NCBI GenBank assembly: GCA_021790935.1
Contig: JAJYFL010000002.1
Span: forward strand, 181,140 to 245,139
Source of the DNA: a bacterium
GTDB lineage: Bacteria; Vulcanimicrobiota; Vulcanimicrobiia; Vulcanimicrobiales; Vulcanimicrobiaceae
DNA length: 64,000 bases
Direction: 5' to 3'
In this document: piece after piece, positions 18,142-25,147 of the stretch
Numbering within the stretch: position 1 is the stretch's first letter
Layout: every line of letters begins with the position of its first letter
The notes under the pieces: model-generated
The model's input: the letters and a program-made list of their open reading frames with translations, nothing else
What the model was told of the DNA's origin: nothing
Databases searched by the model: none
Position numbers and translations under genes: made by a program

Positions 18142-18622
18142 GACTCACCTGTTTGGTGGACTCTTCGTCGGCATATTGCCGTTCCAACTGTTCCCCAATC
18201 TGGCGCAGAAGCTCGCGTGCGGTCGCCGAGGCGATCCGCACGCCCACGACCGCATCGAAGAGTAGACCAGCAGCGCCCAGCGGCGGCTCGTACTCGCCGT
18301 GCAGTTCGAGGATCGATCCGTTGTAATCTTCGTCCGCTCGTACGGTTAGCGTTCCGTCGAACGAGGGGTAGGGTCCGCTATCGCGGGGGACCCACCGAAT
18401 GCGCCACGGCTGATCGAAGTGCAGGGGATCCAGCGCCCCGTTATAGGTGACGACGACGTCCTTGTGGAGCCCGCCGGCCTCGCCGAGCTGGCGAATCGGC
18501 ACCCGAAGCTGCATGATCTCGGAGAGGCCGCTGTCGGCGAGAACCTCGAGCGACCGCGCCAGGAAAGCCTTGGCCCGGTGGTACGGGCACCTCAGGAAGT
18601 ATCGCTGGTAGAGCTCCGTCAT
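18122..18622 (-). CDS. SRPBCC-like protein (paralogue)
   Basis: A 166-residue protein. Its LELHGEYEPPLGAAG block aligns with the same region of the downstream neighbour, and the preceding strand pattern (PYPSFDGTLTVRADED) is that of SRPBCC proteins. It is the first gene of a two-gene minus-strand operon, with no signal peptide. The start lies 6 nt after a TACGAT -10 box, so it is probably leaderless. Confidence 0.6.
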   Translation of the reverse strand: MTELYQRYFLRCPYHRAKAFLARSLEVLADSGLSEIMQLRVPIRQLGEAGGLHKDVVVTYNGALDPLHFDQPWRIRWVPRDSGPYPSFDGTLTVRADEDYNGSILELHGEYEPPLGAAGLLFDAVVGVRIASATARELLRQIGEQLERQYADEESTKQVSHDSTHG

Positions 18623-18628
18623 GGTTTT

Positions 18629-18634
18629 ATCGTA
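18629..18634 (-). promoter_or_regulatory. -10 box (TACGAT) of the SRPBCC operon, leaderless start
   Basis: On the minus strand TACGAT is followed by 6 nt (AAAACC) and then the ATG at 18622. No ribosome site fits in that gap. Confidence 0.5.
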
Positions 18635-18777
18635 GCCGCCGCCAAAGAACCACCGGAGAACGAACCGTTCGCAGAACCTTCACACACGAACGGCGCGATC
18701 CAAGCCTGGGGCGGGAGGGCCTTTCGCCCCAAACGACCGGTCATGCTCAACCCTTCCGCGAACCGCCCTTGCGGCCG

Positions 18778-18783
18778 TATCGT
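18778..18783 (+). promoter_or_regulatory. -10 box (TATCGT) of the ABC exporter operon, leaderless start
   Basis: TATCGT ends 6 nt before GTG 18790. The box decides the start: the upstream in-frame TTG at 18769 would precede the transcription start. Confidence 0.45.
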
Positions 18784-18789
18784 CAGGGT

Positions 18790-19791
18790 GTGATCTTCTG
18801 CGACCAGGTCGGCAAGACTTTCCCGTCCGCGCGACGCCTCGGAGCGCGCCTGCGTTTGGGGGCGCCGCCGGTGGGCCGGACGGTCCTGCACGACGTCTCT
18901 TTCTCGGTGGCGCGTGGCGAGATCTTCGGCTTGCTGGGCGCAAACGGTGCCGGGAAGACGACTCTCTTGAAACTCATGGCGACGCTGGTCGCTCCAAGCG
19001 TGGGGCGCATCGAGATCGCCGGTTGCGATACCGTCCGCGATCCCGACGGCGTACGCCGGCGTATGGGGCTCGGACTAGCGGACGACCGCTCGTTCTACTA
19101 CCGGATGAGCGCATACGACAACCTCTCGTTTTTTGGAACGCTGGCGGGGCTACGCGGGACGGTGCTGCGCGGCCGCATTCGCTCGACCGCCGAACGGCTC
19201 GGGCTCGAGAACGACCTGCACCGCCGGTACGCTGAATTTTCGACGGGGATGCGGCACCGGCTGGGGCTTACGCGCGCGATGCTGAACGATCCCGACGTGT
19301 TGCTGCTCGACGAACCGACGCGTGCCGTAGACCCGTTGCATACGCGGGAGATACGCAGGATCGTGCGCCGGGAGATAGCCCAGCGAGACGGCAAGACCGT
19401 CGTGGTCGCCACCAACTCGCTCGATGAAGCGTGGGAGATCTGCGACCGCGTTGCGATCCTCGATTGCGGGCGGATCGCCGCGATGGGAACGCCGCGCGAG
19501 TTGCGCGACCGCCTGCGGCGCCCCGCGCACTTGCGCATCGCCGTCGATGCGGCCGACTCGCAGCCGGTCATCGACCGGTTGCGCCGAGTGCGCGGTCTCG
19601 TCGACTGCGACGCGACGCTTGAGGCCGGCGGAATGCTGCTGGACGTCAAGATCCTCGACGAGGGCGGGACGATCGACGACGTCTTGCGCGCGGTCAGTGC
19701 CGACGGCGTCCGGGTGCGCCATTTCGAATCGCTGCGTCCGCAGCCGGCCGACGTCTTTTCCGAGCTCATGTCAGGTGGAGGCGTAGCGTGA
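18790..19791 (+). CDS. ABC transporter ATP-binding protein (NatA/CcmA type)
   Basis: The 333-residue ATPase has Walker A GANGAGKTT, signature FSTGMRHRLGL (a divergent LSGGQ), Walker B VLLLDEPTRAVDPL and an H-loop region. A C-terminal extension of about 90 residues follows, as in drug or polysaccharide exporters of this class. It is coupled by 4 nt to an ABC-2 type permease and then a PqqD gene. In that setting it is a good candidate to export or immunise against the peptide product encoded convergently at 24304-24551. Confidence 0.9.
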   Translation: MIFCDQVGKTFPSARRLGARLRLGAPPVGRTVLHDVSFSVARGEIFGLLGANGAGKTTLLKLMATLVAPSVGRIEIAGCDTVRDPDGVRRRMGLGLADDRSFYYRMSAYDNLSFFGTLAGLRGTVLRGRIRSTAERLGLENDLHRRYAEFSTGMRHRLGLTRAMLNDPDVLLLDEPTRAVDPLHTREIRRIVRREIAQRDGKTVVVATNSLDEAWEICDRVAILDCGRIAAMGTPRELRDRLRRPAHLRIAVDAADSQPVIDRLRRVRGLVDCDATLEAGGMLLDVKILDEGGTIDDVLRAVSADGVRVRHFESLRPQPADVFSELMSGGGVA

Positions 19792-20588
19792 GCCGCGCGG
19801 CAGCCTTCTTCGTGCGCGACCTGCGCCTCGCGCTCGCCTACCCGCTGGATTTTTGGATGCAGTGGGTCGGCGTTGCGACCGCCGTCCTGACGGCCTGGGG
19901 CGTATCGAGGCTCGTGCCGCCGTCGGTCGCGCTCGGGTTCGGTGGCGCGCACGGTTCCTACTTCAGCTACGTCGTGATCAACATGGCGTTCTTCACGGTA
20001 ATGGCGACGGCCATGGGGTGCTTCCAGCGCGCGATCCGCGGCGACCAGATGCTTGGCACGCTCGAAGCCATGCTCGTAACGCCGACGCGCTTGGCGACCG
20101 TCGTCCTCGCAACCTCACTCTGGCCTTTCGCGCAGACGCTGCTGCGCGTTGCGTGTTACGTGGGGCTCGGTGCACTGCTCTTTGGCCTGCAGATCGGTCA
20201 CGCCGACGTCCCCGCGGTCCTGCTCTTTCTGCTGCTGATCGTGGCTTCCAGCGCCCCCATCGGCGTGCTGAGCGCCGCCGCAATCGTGCGCTACAAGCAG
20301 GTCGCCCCCTCGGACTTCTTGGTCGGTGGTGCCGCCTCGCTGCTCGGCGGCGTCATGTTCCCGGTCGCGCTGCTGCCGGGACCGCTGCGCGACATCTCGT
20401 GGATGCTGCCGGTCACTCACGGCCTGAACGGTATGCGCGCGGCGATTGCAGGGGCGACGCTTCCTCAGTTGCGCGGCGATGCGACCTGGCTGCTCGCGGC
20501 GAGCGCAATCCTGATGCCGATCGCGCTCGTGGTCTTCAAACGCAGCGTCGAAGCGGCACGACGTGACGGAACGCTTGGCCATTACTGA
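19788..20588 (+). CDS. ABC-2 type permease
   Basis: A 266-residue protein with about six membrane helices, typical of ABC-2 exporters. It contains the family-like stretch GVMFPVALLPGPLRDISWMLPVTHGLNGMR split by short loops. The start overlaps the ATPase gene by 4 nt, so the two form one exporter. Substrate cannot be read from the sequence; the PqqD gene 21 nt downstream argues for a modified peptide. Confidence 0.87.
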   Translation: MSRAAAFFVRDLRLALAYPLDFWMQWVGVATAVLTAWGVSRLVPPSVALGFGGAHGSYFSYVVINMAFFTVMATAMGCFQRAIRGDQMLGTLEAMLVTPTRLATVVLATSLWPFAQTLLRVACYVGLGALLFGLQIGHADVPAVLLFLLLIVASSAPIGVLSAAAIVRYKQVAPSDFLVGGAASLLGGVMFPVALLPGPLRDISWMLPVTHGLNGMRAAIAGATLPQLRGDATWLLAASAILMPIALVVFKRSVEAARRDGTLGHY

Positions 20589-20609
20589 TGCTTGGCACCT
20601 GGGTTGAGA

Positions 20610-20882
20610 ATGAGCCTGCCCGATCTTCCTAAAGCCGTCGACTGGCTCGACGTGCGCGAAGTCGGTAACGAGGTCGTGGTGCACGATCGGCATACCGAAA
20701 AGATCCACGTCCTGAACGCAACCGCCGGCCGGGTGCTTGGCACATGCGACGGTGGGCATTCGCTCGACGAAATCGCTCTGGAGATTGCCCGTGGGGTCGA
20801 GGTGGAGCCGGCGCGCGTTCGCGACGATGTCGAGCAGATCGTGGCGACGTTCGTGCAGCTCGGCCTTATCGAGCCGGCCTAG
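20610..20882 (+). CDS. PqqD-family peptide chaperone (RRE)
   Basis: The 90-residue protein matches the PqqD fold: VVVHDRHTEKIHVLNATAGRVLGTCDGGHSLDEIA followed by a helical second half. PqqD-like domains (RiPP recognition elements) bind leader peptides and present them to tailoring enzymes. It ends the exporter operon and is convergent with the kinase/nucleotidyltransferase genes, so exporter, recognition element and precursors form one locus. ATG at 20610 is preferred over a TTG six codons upstream. Confidence 0.85.
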   Translation: MSLPDLPKAVDWLDVREVGNEVVVHDRHTEKIHVLNATAGRVLGTCDGGHSLDEIALEIARGVEVEPARVRDDVEQIVATFVQLGLIEPA

Positions 20883-20887
20883 GAGGC

Positions 20888-22447
20888 CTAGCCCCGCTCG
20901 CGCATCGCCGCCGCATAGAGATAGGCGGCGATGCCGCTTGCGGCTCGAGCCAGAAGGCGCGTGAGGCGCTGGCGCTGCGTGACGGCCTCGGCTTTGGCCG
21001 GGTTGCCGGCTATGCCGGTACCCCAGACTCGAACGAAGTCCCGTGCGCGCCTCGCCGCGTGCGCCGCCTCGGCGAAGTACGCATGACGCCGCAGGTTCTC
21101 GGGAAGATCCTCGCGGCGCTCGAGCCAGCTGAGGTAGCGCCGCTCGGCCGGGGCGGTGGGCCACGCGACTCGCGCGATGCGTGCCGCCAGCGCGAACAGG
21201 GCATTTAGCCGGATAGGCTCCGCGGGATCGCCGGCACCGATCGTGCCGAGATCGGCGCTGGAGGACCATCCGGCCGTTCGCAAGATACGTGCCATCAGGT
21301 AGACGTCCCGCAGGTGCAACTCATCGAGACTGTGGATCGCAAGATGGGCGAACGTCGCTCGCTCGTCCAGGCAGCGAACCGGTCCGGCGAATCCATGGCA
21401 CGGCTGGAAGTAGGGTTCGAGCGCGCGCCAATCGAGCGCGCGCTCGAGCGTCTTCGGCCGCGCGATGGCGGTGTGCAACTCGACTGCGATGCTGCCGCTC
21501 GCGGGAAGCATGGGAGCGGCGTGGTGGTGCCGGCGGCGGTAAGCCTCGGCGGCGGAACGATCGAAGGGTGTCGTATAGCCGTATCTCGACAGCGCTGCGA
21601 TCGCAGCGTCCAGGCGTTCCTTGGGCACGAGCACGTCGATGTCCGAAGATGGGTGCACGGCATCTTTCGGGTCGCCGCGGTAGGCGCGTGCAGCGCCCTT
21701 CAAGAGCGCGAACGGGATGCCCGCTATGCTTAGTGCGGTTACGCAGGTATCGACGTCGCGCTGGAGATCCGCGTTGCTGGCGGCGGTCCCCCAGGCGTCT
21801 CTGCGCAGCGCCTCGACGAGCGGCGCGCAGGCCGGGTCGTCATGCAGGCCGTAGCGGTAGAGGGCGTGCGCGAGCAACGCCCCGCAGCGGTGCTGCTTCG
21901 TTCCGCGCACGATCGCATCGGCGGGCGCGGCGCGAAGCGCCGAGACGAACGCTTCGCGGTCGTCGGAGAGATCGGCGGCTAGCAGGTCGCAGAGCGCCGA
22001 GAAGACGCGCGTGCGTCTCCGCGGAAGGATGCGTGCAGCACGCGCTGCGGTCGCCCGCAGCGGGCGCGTGTGCGCCAAGAGCGAACCGGAGAGGCGATGC
22101 GCGAATCCGTCGACGCGGTAAGCCTGCGACCCGTCGTGCGACCAAACGCGCTCGACACGGCCAAGTACGGCATCGGCCGAGACGATCTCCACGCACTCGG
22201 GGTGCGCGTCTCCAGCGGTGCGGAACGTACCGTCGCCGGCGAGGACGACGCGGTGGGCGACGATCTTCAACCCGTCCCAGAACGCGATGACGTCGCCGAC
22301 GCGAACGGCTTCCGGTGGGCCAAGTTCCAGTACCATCGGCGCGTGCAGCAACGGCAGCATGCTCGTTCCGGTCATCGCCACGCGCGCAAGGCTCGCTCGC
22401 GCGCGCAGTCCGACCGCCTTCGCCCGAGCTTCGTATCCGACCCTCAC
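20888..22447 (-). CDS. Fusion: S26B-type (Sec11-like) peptidase plus nucleotidyltransferase
   Basis: A 519-residue two-domain protein. Residues 20-135 resemble signal peptidases of the Ser/His (S26B) type: candidate nucleophile Ser29 in TGTSMLPLL, His65 in IVAHRVV, and FRTAGDAHPE downstream. No membrane helix is present, unlike normal signal peptidases. From about residue 200 it is a PF14907-type nucleotidyltransferase with LLKGAARAY and SSDIDVLVP metal-site motifs. Related nucleotidyltransferases accompany HprK-like kinases in some lasso-peptide loci. The peptidase half is a candidate leader protease. GTG 22447 overlaps the preceding kinase stop. Confidence 0.8.
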   Translation of the reverse strand: MRVGYEARAKAVGLRARASLARVAMTGTSMLPLLHAPMVLELGPPEAVRVGDVIAFWDGLKIVAHRVVLAGDGTFRTAGDAHPECVEIVSADAVLGRVERVWSHDGSQAYRVDGFAHRLSGSLLAHTRPLRATAARAARILPRRRTRVFSALCDLLAADLSDDREAFVSALRAAPADAIVRGTKQHRCGALLAHALYRYGLHDDPACAPLVEALRRDAWGTAASNADLQRDVDTCVTALSIAGIPFALLKGAARAYRGDPKDAVHPSSDIDVLVPKERLDAAIAALSRYGYTTPFDRSAAEAYRRRHHHAAPMLPASGSIAVELHTAIARPKTLERALDWRALEPYFQPCHGFAGPVRCLDERATFAHLAIHSLDELHLRDVYLMARILRTAGWSSSADLGTIGAGDPAEPIRLNALFALAARIARVAWPTAPAERRYLSWLERREDLPENLRRHAYFAEAAHAARRARDFVRVWGTGIAGNPAKAEAVTQRQRLTRLLARAASGIAAYLYAAAMRERG

Positions 22448-23364
22448 GATGCGGCCACCAGTCTCGCAACGAGCTGCGCCGTGGCATCGGGGCTTCCTAG
22501 GCGCAGCTCGTAACATGCGGTCGGTTGGAGCGCCGCCAGGAGCGCGCGGACGCCTTCCAATCCGCGCGGTTTCATCTTCGACCATGGTTTCGCGTAACGC
22601 AGCATCGCAGCTGGAGGTATGCGTGCGGCCGAAGGAGCGGCCTCGGTGCCGACGATCGCGCAGACCACGCGCAGGGGCGTGGGCTCGGGAACGTGCAGCG
22701 AGCCGAACAACTCATCGAAGCCGGCGTCCTCCCAGTCGCCGCCGCAGCGAGCCGCCGCGACCGCCGTGATACCGGTGGGGAGAGTGGGTTCGCGCGCGAG
22801 CATCTCCAGGCCGCTGCGCCGCAAGTTGAGCGCTCGGGGGAAGGGCGCCACGCCGCCCGGCGTGATCGCGCAATACTCGTCGGAGTAGAGTTGTAGACCA
22901 CGGCGAACGCACGCGACCGCCGTCGTGCTCTTGCCCGCAGTCGATGCTCCCACGATCGCGACTGCGCCGTACCCATCGGTGAGCGCGGCGGCGTGCAAGG
23001 CGATCGTGTCGTCGAGCGCGCGAAAGAAGCCCGTCATCGCGACCGCATCGGCCAGAAAAGCGATCTCGGCGTCGCTTAGCGCCTGGCGCCCCCAACGGTA
23101 GACCGGCCCGGCGTCCCCGGTCCAAAAGAACGGCGTGCCCGTTTCGTCGGTGACGGCGTAGGCCACCATTTGGGCGCGGCGAGCCGTAAGCATATGGCGA
23201 TAGCGGCGCCGGAAGAGCGCCGCCGCCGTGGCCCCGGAGAATCGGAGTTCGCCGACGGCGCCCGCCATCTCCAGGGCGACGCGATGCCGGCCGCGGCGCC
23301 GCAGCAGCCGTAACTCGAGCGGAGGCAGCGCGATCGCTTCTAAGCTGCCGGCGTCGACGCGCAT
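22444..23364 (-). CDS. HprK-related kinase (second copy)
   Basis: This 306-residue protein has a P-loop in VAIVGASTAGKSTTA and a following LYSDEYCAI segment, as in HPr kinase-like enzymes of peptide-modification loci. The N-terminal 110 residues are a separate mixed domain. It starts 25 bp inside the end of the first kinase gene, so translation is coupled. ATG 23364 is used because the longer open frame upstream is only a shadow of the other kinase. Substrate is inferred to be the precursor peptides or a tailoring intermediate. Confidence 0.78.
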   Translation of the reverse strand: MRVDAGSLEAIALPPLELRLLRRRGRHRVALEMAGAVGELRFSGATAAALFRRRYRHMLTARRAQMVAYAVTDETGTPFFWTGDAGPVYRWGRQALSDAEIAFLADAVAMTGFFRALDDTIALHAAALTDGYGAVAIVGASTAGKSTTAVACVRRGLQLYSDEYCAITPGGVAPFPRALNLRRSGLEMLAREPTLPTGITAVAAARCGGDWEDAGFDELFGSLHVPEPTPLRVVCAIVGTEAAPSAARIPPAAMLRYAKPWSKMKPRGLEGVRALLAALQPTACYELRLGSPDATAQLVARLVAAS

Positions 23365-24248
23365 CTGCAACTCTCTACGGCCTCCAGGAGCGTGGCCGCG
23401 GCCTCTCCCGGATCGCCGATCTCCAGCCGGTAACATGTGGTGCGCGCGTACCGCTCGAGCAACCCCCAGATATCGGCAGGCTGCAGGCGCGCGAAGAACG
23501 TCCGCGGCAGCACCTCGAGCATGCACTCGGCTGCCGAAATCTGGGTTAGGCGGGCAGCGCGGCCCGCGCTGCGGGTCAAGAGCACGATGTGGCGCAGCGG
23601 TAGAGGCTCGGCCAAGACGCGTTCTCCGAAGGCATCGTGCGCGGCGATCAGGCGCCAGGCGTTCTTGTCGGCCGTGGTCGCATGCAGCGCGGAGCGATCG
23701 AGCAGCGCTTGGAGCGCCGCGTCGCCGATCAGGCCGCGCGCTTCTTCGCGGACCATCAAGGTACGAGAAAAACCGTGGACGCGTGCGGTCGAGCGTTCGA
23801 CGAAGACGAACTCGTCGGCGTAGATTCGCGCACCGCGGCGCAGGCACTCGAGTGCGAGCGTGGTCTTGCCGGTTCCGCTGGGAGCGCTCAAGAGGATCGC
23901 GCCGTCGCCGATGGCGAGGCCGGCTCCATAAAAAGTGTCGTGTGCCGGCAGGTGCCGGAAAGACGCTGCGAAGAGCTCCGCCGCACCGTAAAACGCCGCC
24001 GCCAGCGGGTCGTCGTTTCCGTGAAGTGCGGGAATCGTTATCCGCCGGCCGTTGAAGAGCACGTGCGTCTCCGAGCCGGCGGAACAAACGATCTCGCCGT
24101 AATCGAGGTGGCCTCGCACCGGCGCGCTCGTGCGGAGATCCGCGTAGGCGTGCTCGAGATACGCGCCGACCTCGGAACGATCGTATCGCACGCACAGCGA
24201 GCGGTTGAGGAAGGTAAAGATCAGCGCCGCAGGTTTGCGCTTGCGCAT
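23340..24248 (-). CDS. HprK-related kinase (first copy)
   Basis: A 302-residue protein with P-loop ILLSAPSGTGKTTLALE and a downstream IYADEFVFV segment, the layout of HprK-like kinases. In lasso loci such as that of paeninodin, a related kinase phosphorylates a Ser of the precursor. It is the first enzyme gene after the two precursor-like genes and a stable hairpin. It differs clearly from the second kinase in sequence, so the two may act on different residues or peptides. Confidence 0.8.
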   Translation of the reverse strand: MRKRKPAALIFTFLNRSLCVRYDRSEVGAYLEHAYADLRTSAPVRGHLDYGEIVCSAGSETHVLFNGRRITIPALHGNDDPLAAAFYGAAELFAASFRHLPAHDTFYGAGLAIGDGAILLSAPSGTGKTTLALECLRRGARIYADEFVFVERSTARVHGFSRTLMVREEARGLIGDAALQALLDRSALHATTADKNAWRLIAAHDAFGERVLAEPLPLRHIVLLTRSAGRAARLTQISAAECMLEVLPRTFFARLQPADIWGLLERYARTTCYRLEIGDPGEAAATLLEAVESCRCASTPAA

Positions 24249-24266
24249 ATGGTGATGCGAGCGGTC

Positions 24267-24290
24267 GGCGCACCGCCGAAGCGGTGCGCC
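24267..24290 (-). terminator. UUCG-loop hairpin between precursors and kinases
   Basis: On the minus strand a perfect 10-bp GC stem (GGCGCACCGC with GCGGTGCGCC) is closed by a TTCG loop, which gives an exceptionally stable UUCG tetraloop in RNA. No T-tract follows, so it is more likely a stabiliser or partial terminator that keeps precursor mRNA in excess over kinase mRNA. Confidence 0.65.
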
Positions 24291-24303
24291 TTCGCTCAAC
24301 CTG

Positions 24304-24417
24304 TTAATGGCGGCTGTTGCCCGGCGAACCGGCAGTAACGCAGCTACCCGAGCCGACCGCTTCACCGAGCAGCTCCGCAGCTTCGAAGGTTGCGATGACC
24401 GCGGGTGGTTGGTACAT
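24304..24417 (-). CDS. RiPP precursor-like peptide B (37 aa)
   Basis: A 38-codon gene with a good GGAGGA ribosome site 4 nt before ATG. The peptide shares its first two-thirds with peptide A: MY-x-x-PAVI-x-TF, acidic residue, LL-x-EAVGSGS. It then diverges to CVTAGSPGNSRH. A conserved leader with a variable tail is the mark of ribosomal precursor peptides. The Y-x-x-P motif resembles the recognition motif of lasso leaders. The tail has one Cys and two Ser but no Asp or Glu, so a lasso ring cannot form in the usual way. Confidence 0.72.
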   Translation of the reverse strand: MYQPPAVIATFEAAELLGEAVGSGSCVTAGSPGNSRH

Positions 24418-24443
24418 AGGATCCTCCTGTCCGGCAGGTGCGT

Positions 24444-24551
24444 TCAATGGCCGTGGCCGTGGCCGTGGTGCGTGCTGCCCGATCCAACCGCCTCGGCTAG
24501 CAAGGCGCCTGCATCGAACGTCACGATGACGGCCGGTCTCTCGTACATCAT
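24444..24551 (-). CDS. RiPP precursor-like peptide A (35 aa) with His/Gly tail
   Basis: A 36-codon gene with a GGAGG ribosome site next to a tandem ATG. The leader MMYERPAVIVTF...LLAEAVGSGS matches peptide B, while the tail is THHGHGHGH, a His-Gly repeat encoded by a short GGCCAC tandem repeat. Such a tail would bind metals such as Cu, Ni or Zn. The shared SGS or the Thr would offer phosphorylation sites for the downstream HprK-like kinases. The stop lies 27 nt before the start of peptide B, so both sit in one transcript. Confidence 0.72.
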   Translation of the reverse strand: MMYERPAVIVTFDAGALLAEAVGSGSTHHGHGHGH

Positions 24552-24780
24552 TCCTCCAGACGTCGTCCGATGATCCGAGGACGCTGCCCCGGGCCGGCGT
24601 TCCGGCTACTAACGATTTTATGGATTACGAGGGTGGGACCGGTAGTGGCGAACGACCCAATCCGCCCGAACATTGGTCCGTTATGTATGAAGTCTGTAAA
24701 CTCACCGCTCCTTTCGTGCGGAGCGGGTACGATGCAGCCGAAACGTATCAGTGGGTACCGCGAATAGGGAGGGTAAATCG

Positions 24781-24972
24781 GTGTACTCCTCGATAGAGTG
24801 GATCGGCCGTTGCCACGGATGCGGCCGTTCCGCGAGCGTAAACGACGGCGAGATGCTTGCGCGCTCGCGGGTCGCGACGGCGCGTGCCACGCACTGCGAG
24901 CGCTGCGGCGCCCACATCGAACTGAACGTCAGCATCGCGCGGCTTCAGCGAGCGGGATTCTCCCGGAATTAG
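24781..24972 (+). CDS. Small zinc-ribbon protein
   Basis: A 63-residue protein from GTG 24781, preceded by GGGAGGG at good spacing. Two knuckles, CHGCG and CERCG, are about 37 residues apart and would bind one zinc. The rest is polar, ending in a basic helix (SIARLQRAGFSRN). A longer start at GTG 24751 is possible. It is divergent from the precursor operon. Function is unknown; such ribbons often bind nucleic acid or act as adaptors. Confidence 0.6.
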   Translation: MYSSIEWIGRCHGCGRSASVNDGEMLARSRVATARATHCERCGAHIELNVSIARLQRAGFSRN

Positions 24973-25105
24973 GTCCAGAAGGTCCGGCGCCTTGGGCCGT
25001 TAGACCCAATGCACCGGCCTCGTTCCCCTAAGGCCGAGCGTACCGAGCACCAAGGTCCCAACGTTCGGGGGGTAACGGACTCTGCCGTGCGGCGCGCGTC
25101 GGAAA

Positions 25106-25111
25106 TACAAT
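25106..25111 (+). promoter_or_regulatory. Candidate -10 box (TACAAT) of the exopolysaccharide operon
   Basis: TACAAT lies 36 nt upstream of the TTG start at 25148, giving a short leader with GCGAGG as a weak ribosome site. The rest of the gap 24973-25147 shows small hairpins (for example CGGCCT/AGGCCG near 25015-25036) but no gene. Confidence 0.4.
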
Positions 25112-25147
25112 CGAGGAACCATCGTAAGCGTTGCCCGCGAGGTTTCC

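Noticed and set aside
23365-24273. Extended N-terminus of the second HprK-like kinase
   Set aside because: The open frame upstream of ATG 23364 overlaps the first kinase gene and reads as Arg/Ala-rich shadow sequence.
24304-24551. Classical lasso peptide precursors
   Set aside because: The putative cores have no Asp or Glu at positions 7-9 for the macrolactam, and no asparagine-synthetase-like cyclase is in the window. Only the leader style and accessory enzymes are lasso-like.
24307-24573. Plus-strand small frames opposite the precursor peptides
   Set aside because: They lack ribosome sites and conserved features. The minus-strand peptides have strong ribosome sites and a shared leader.
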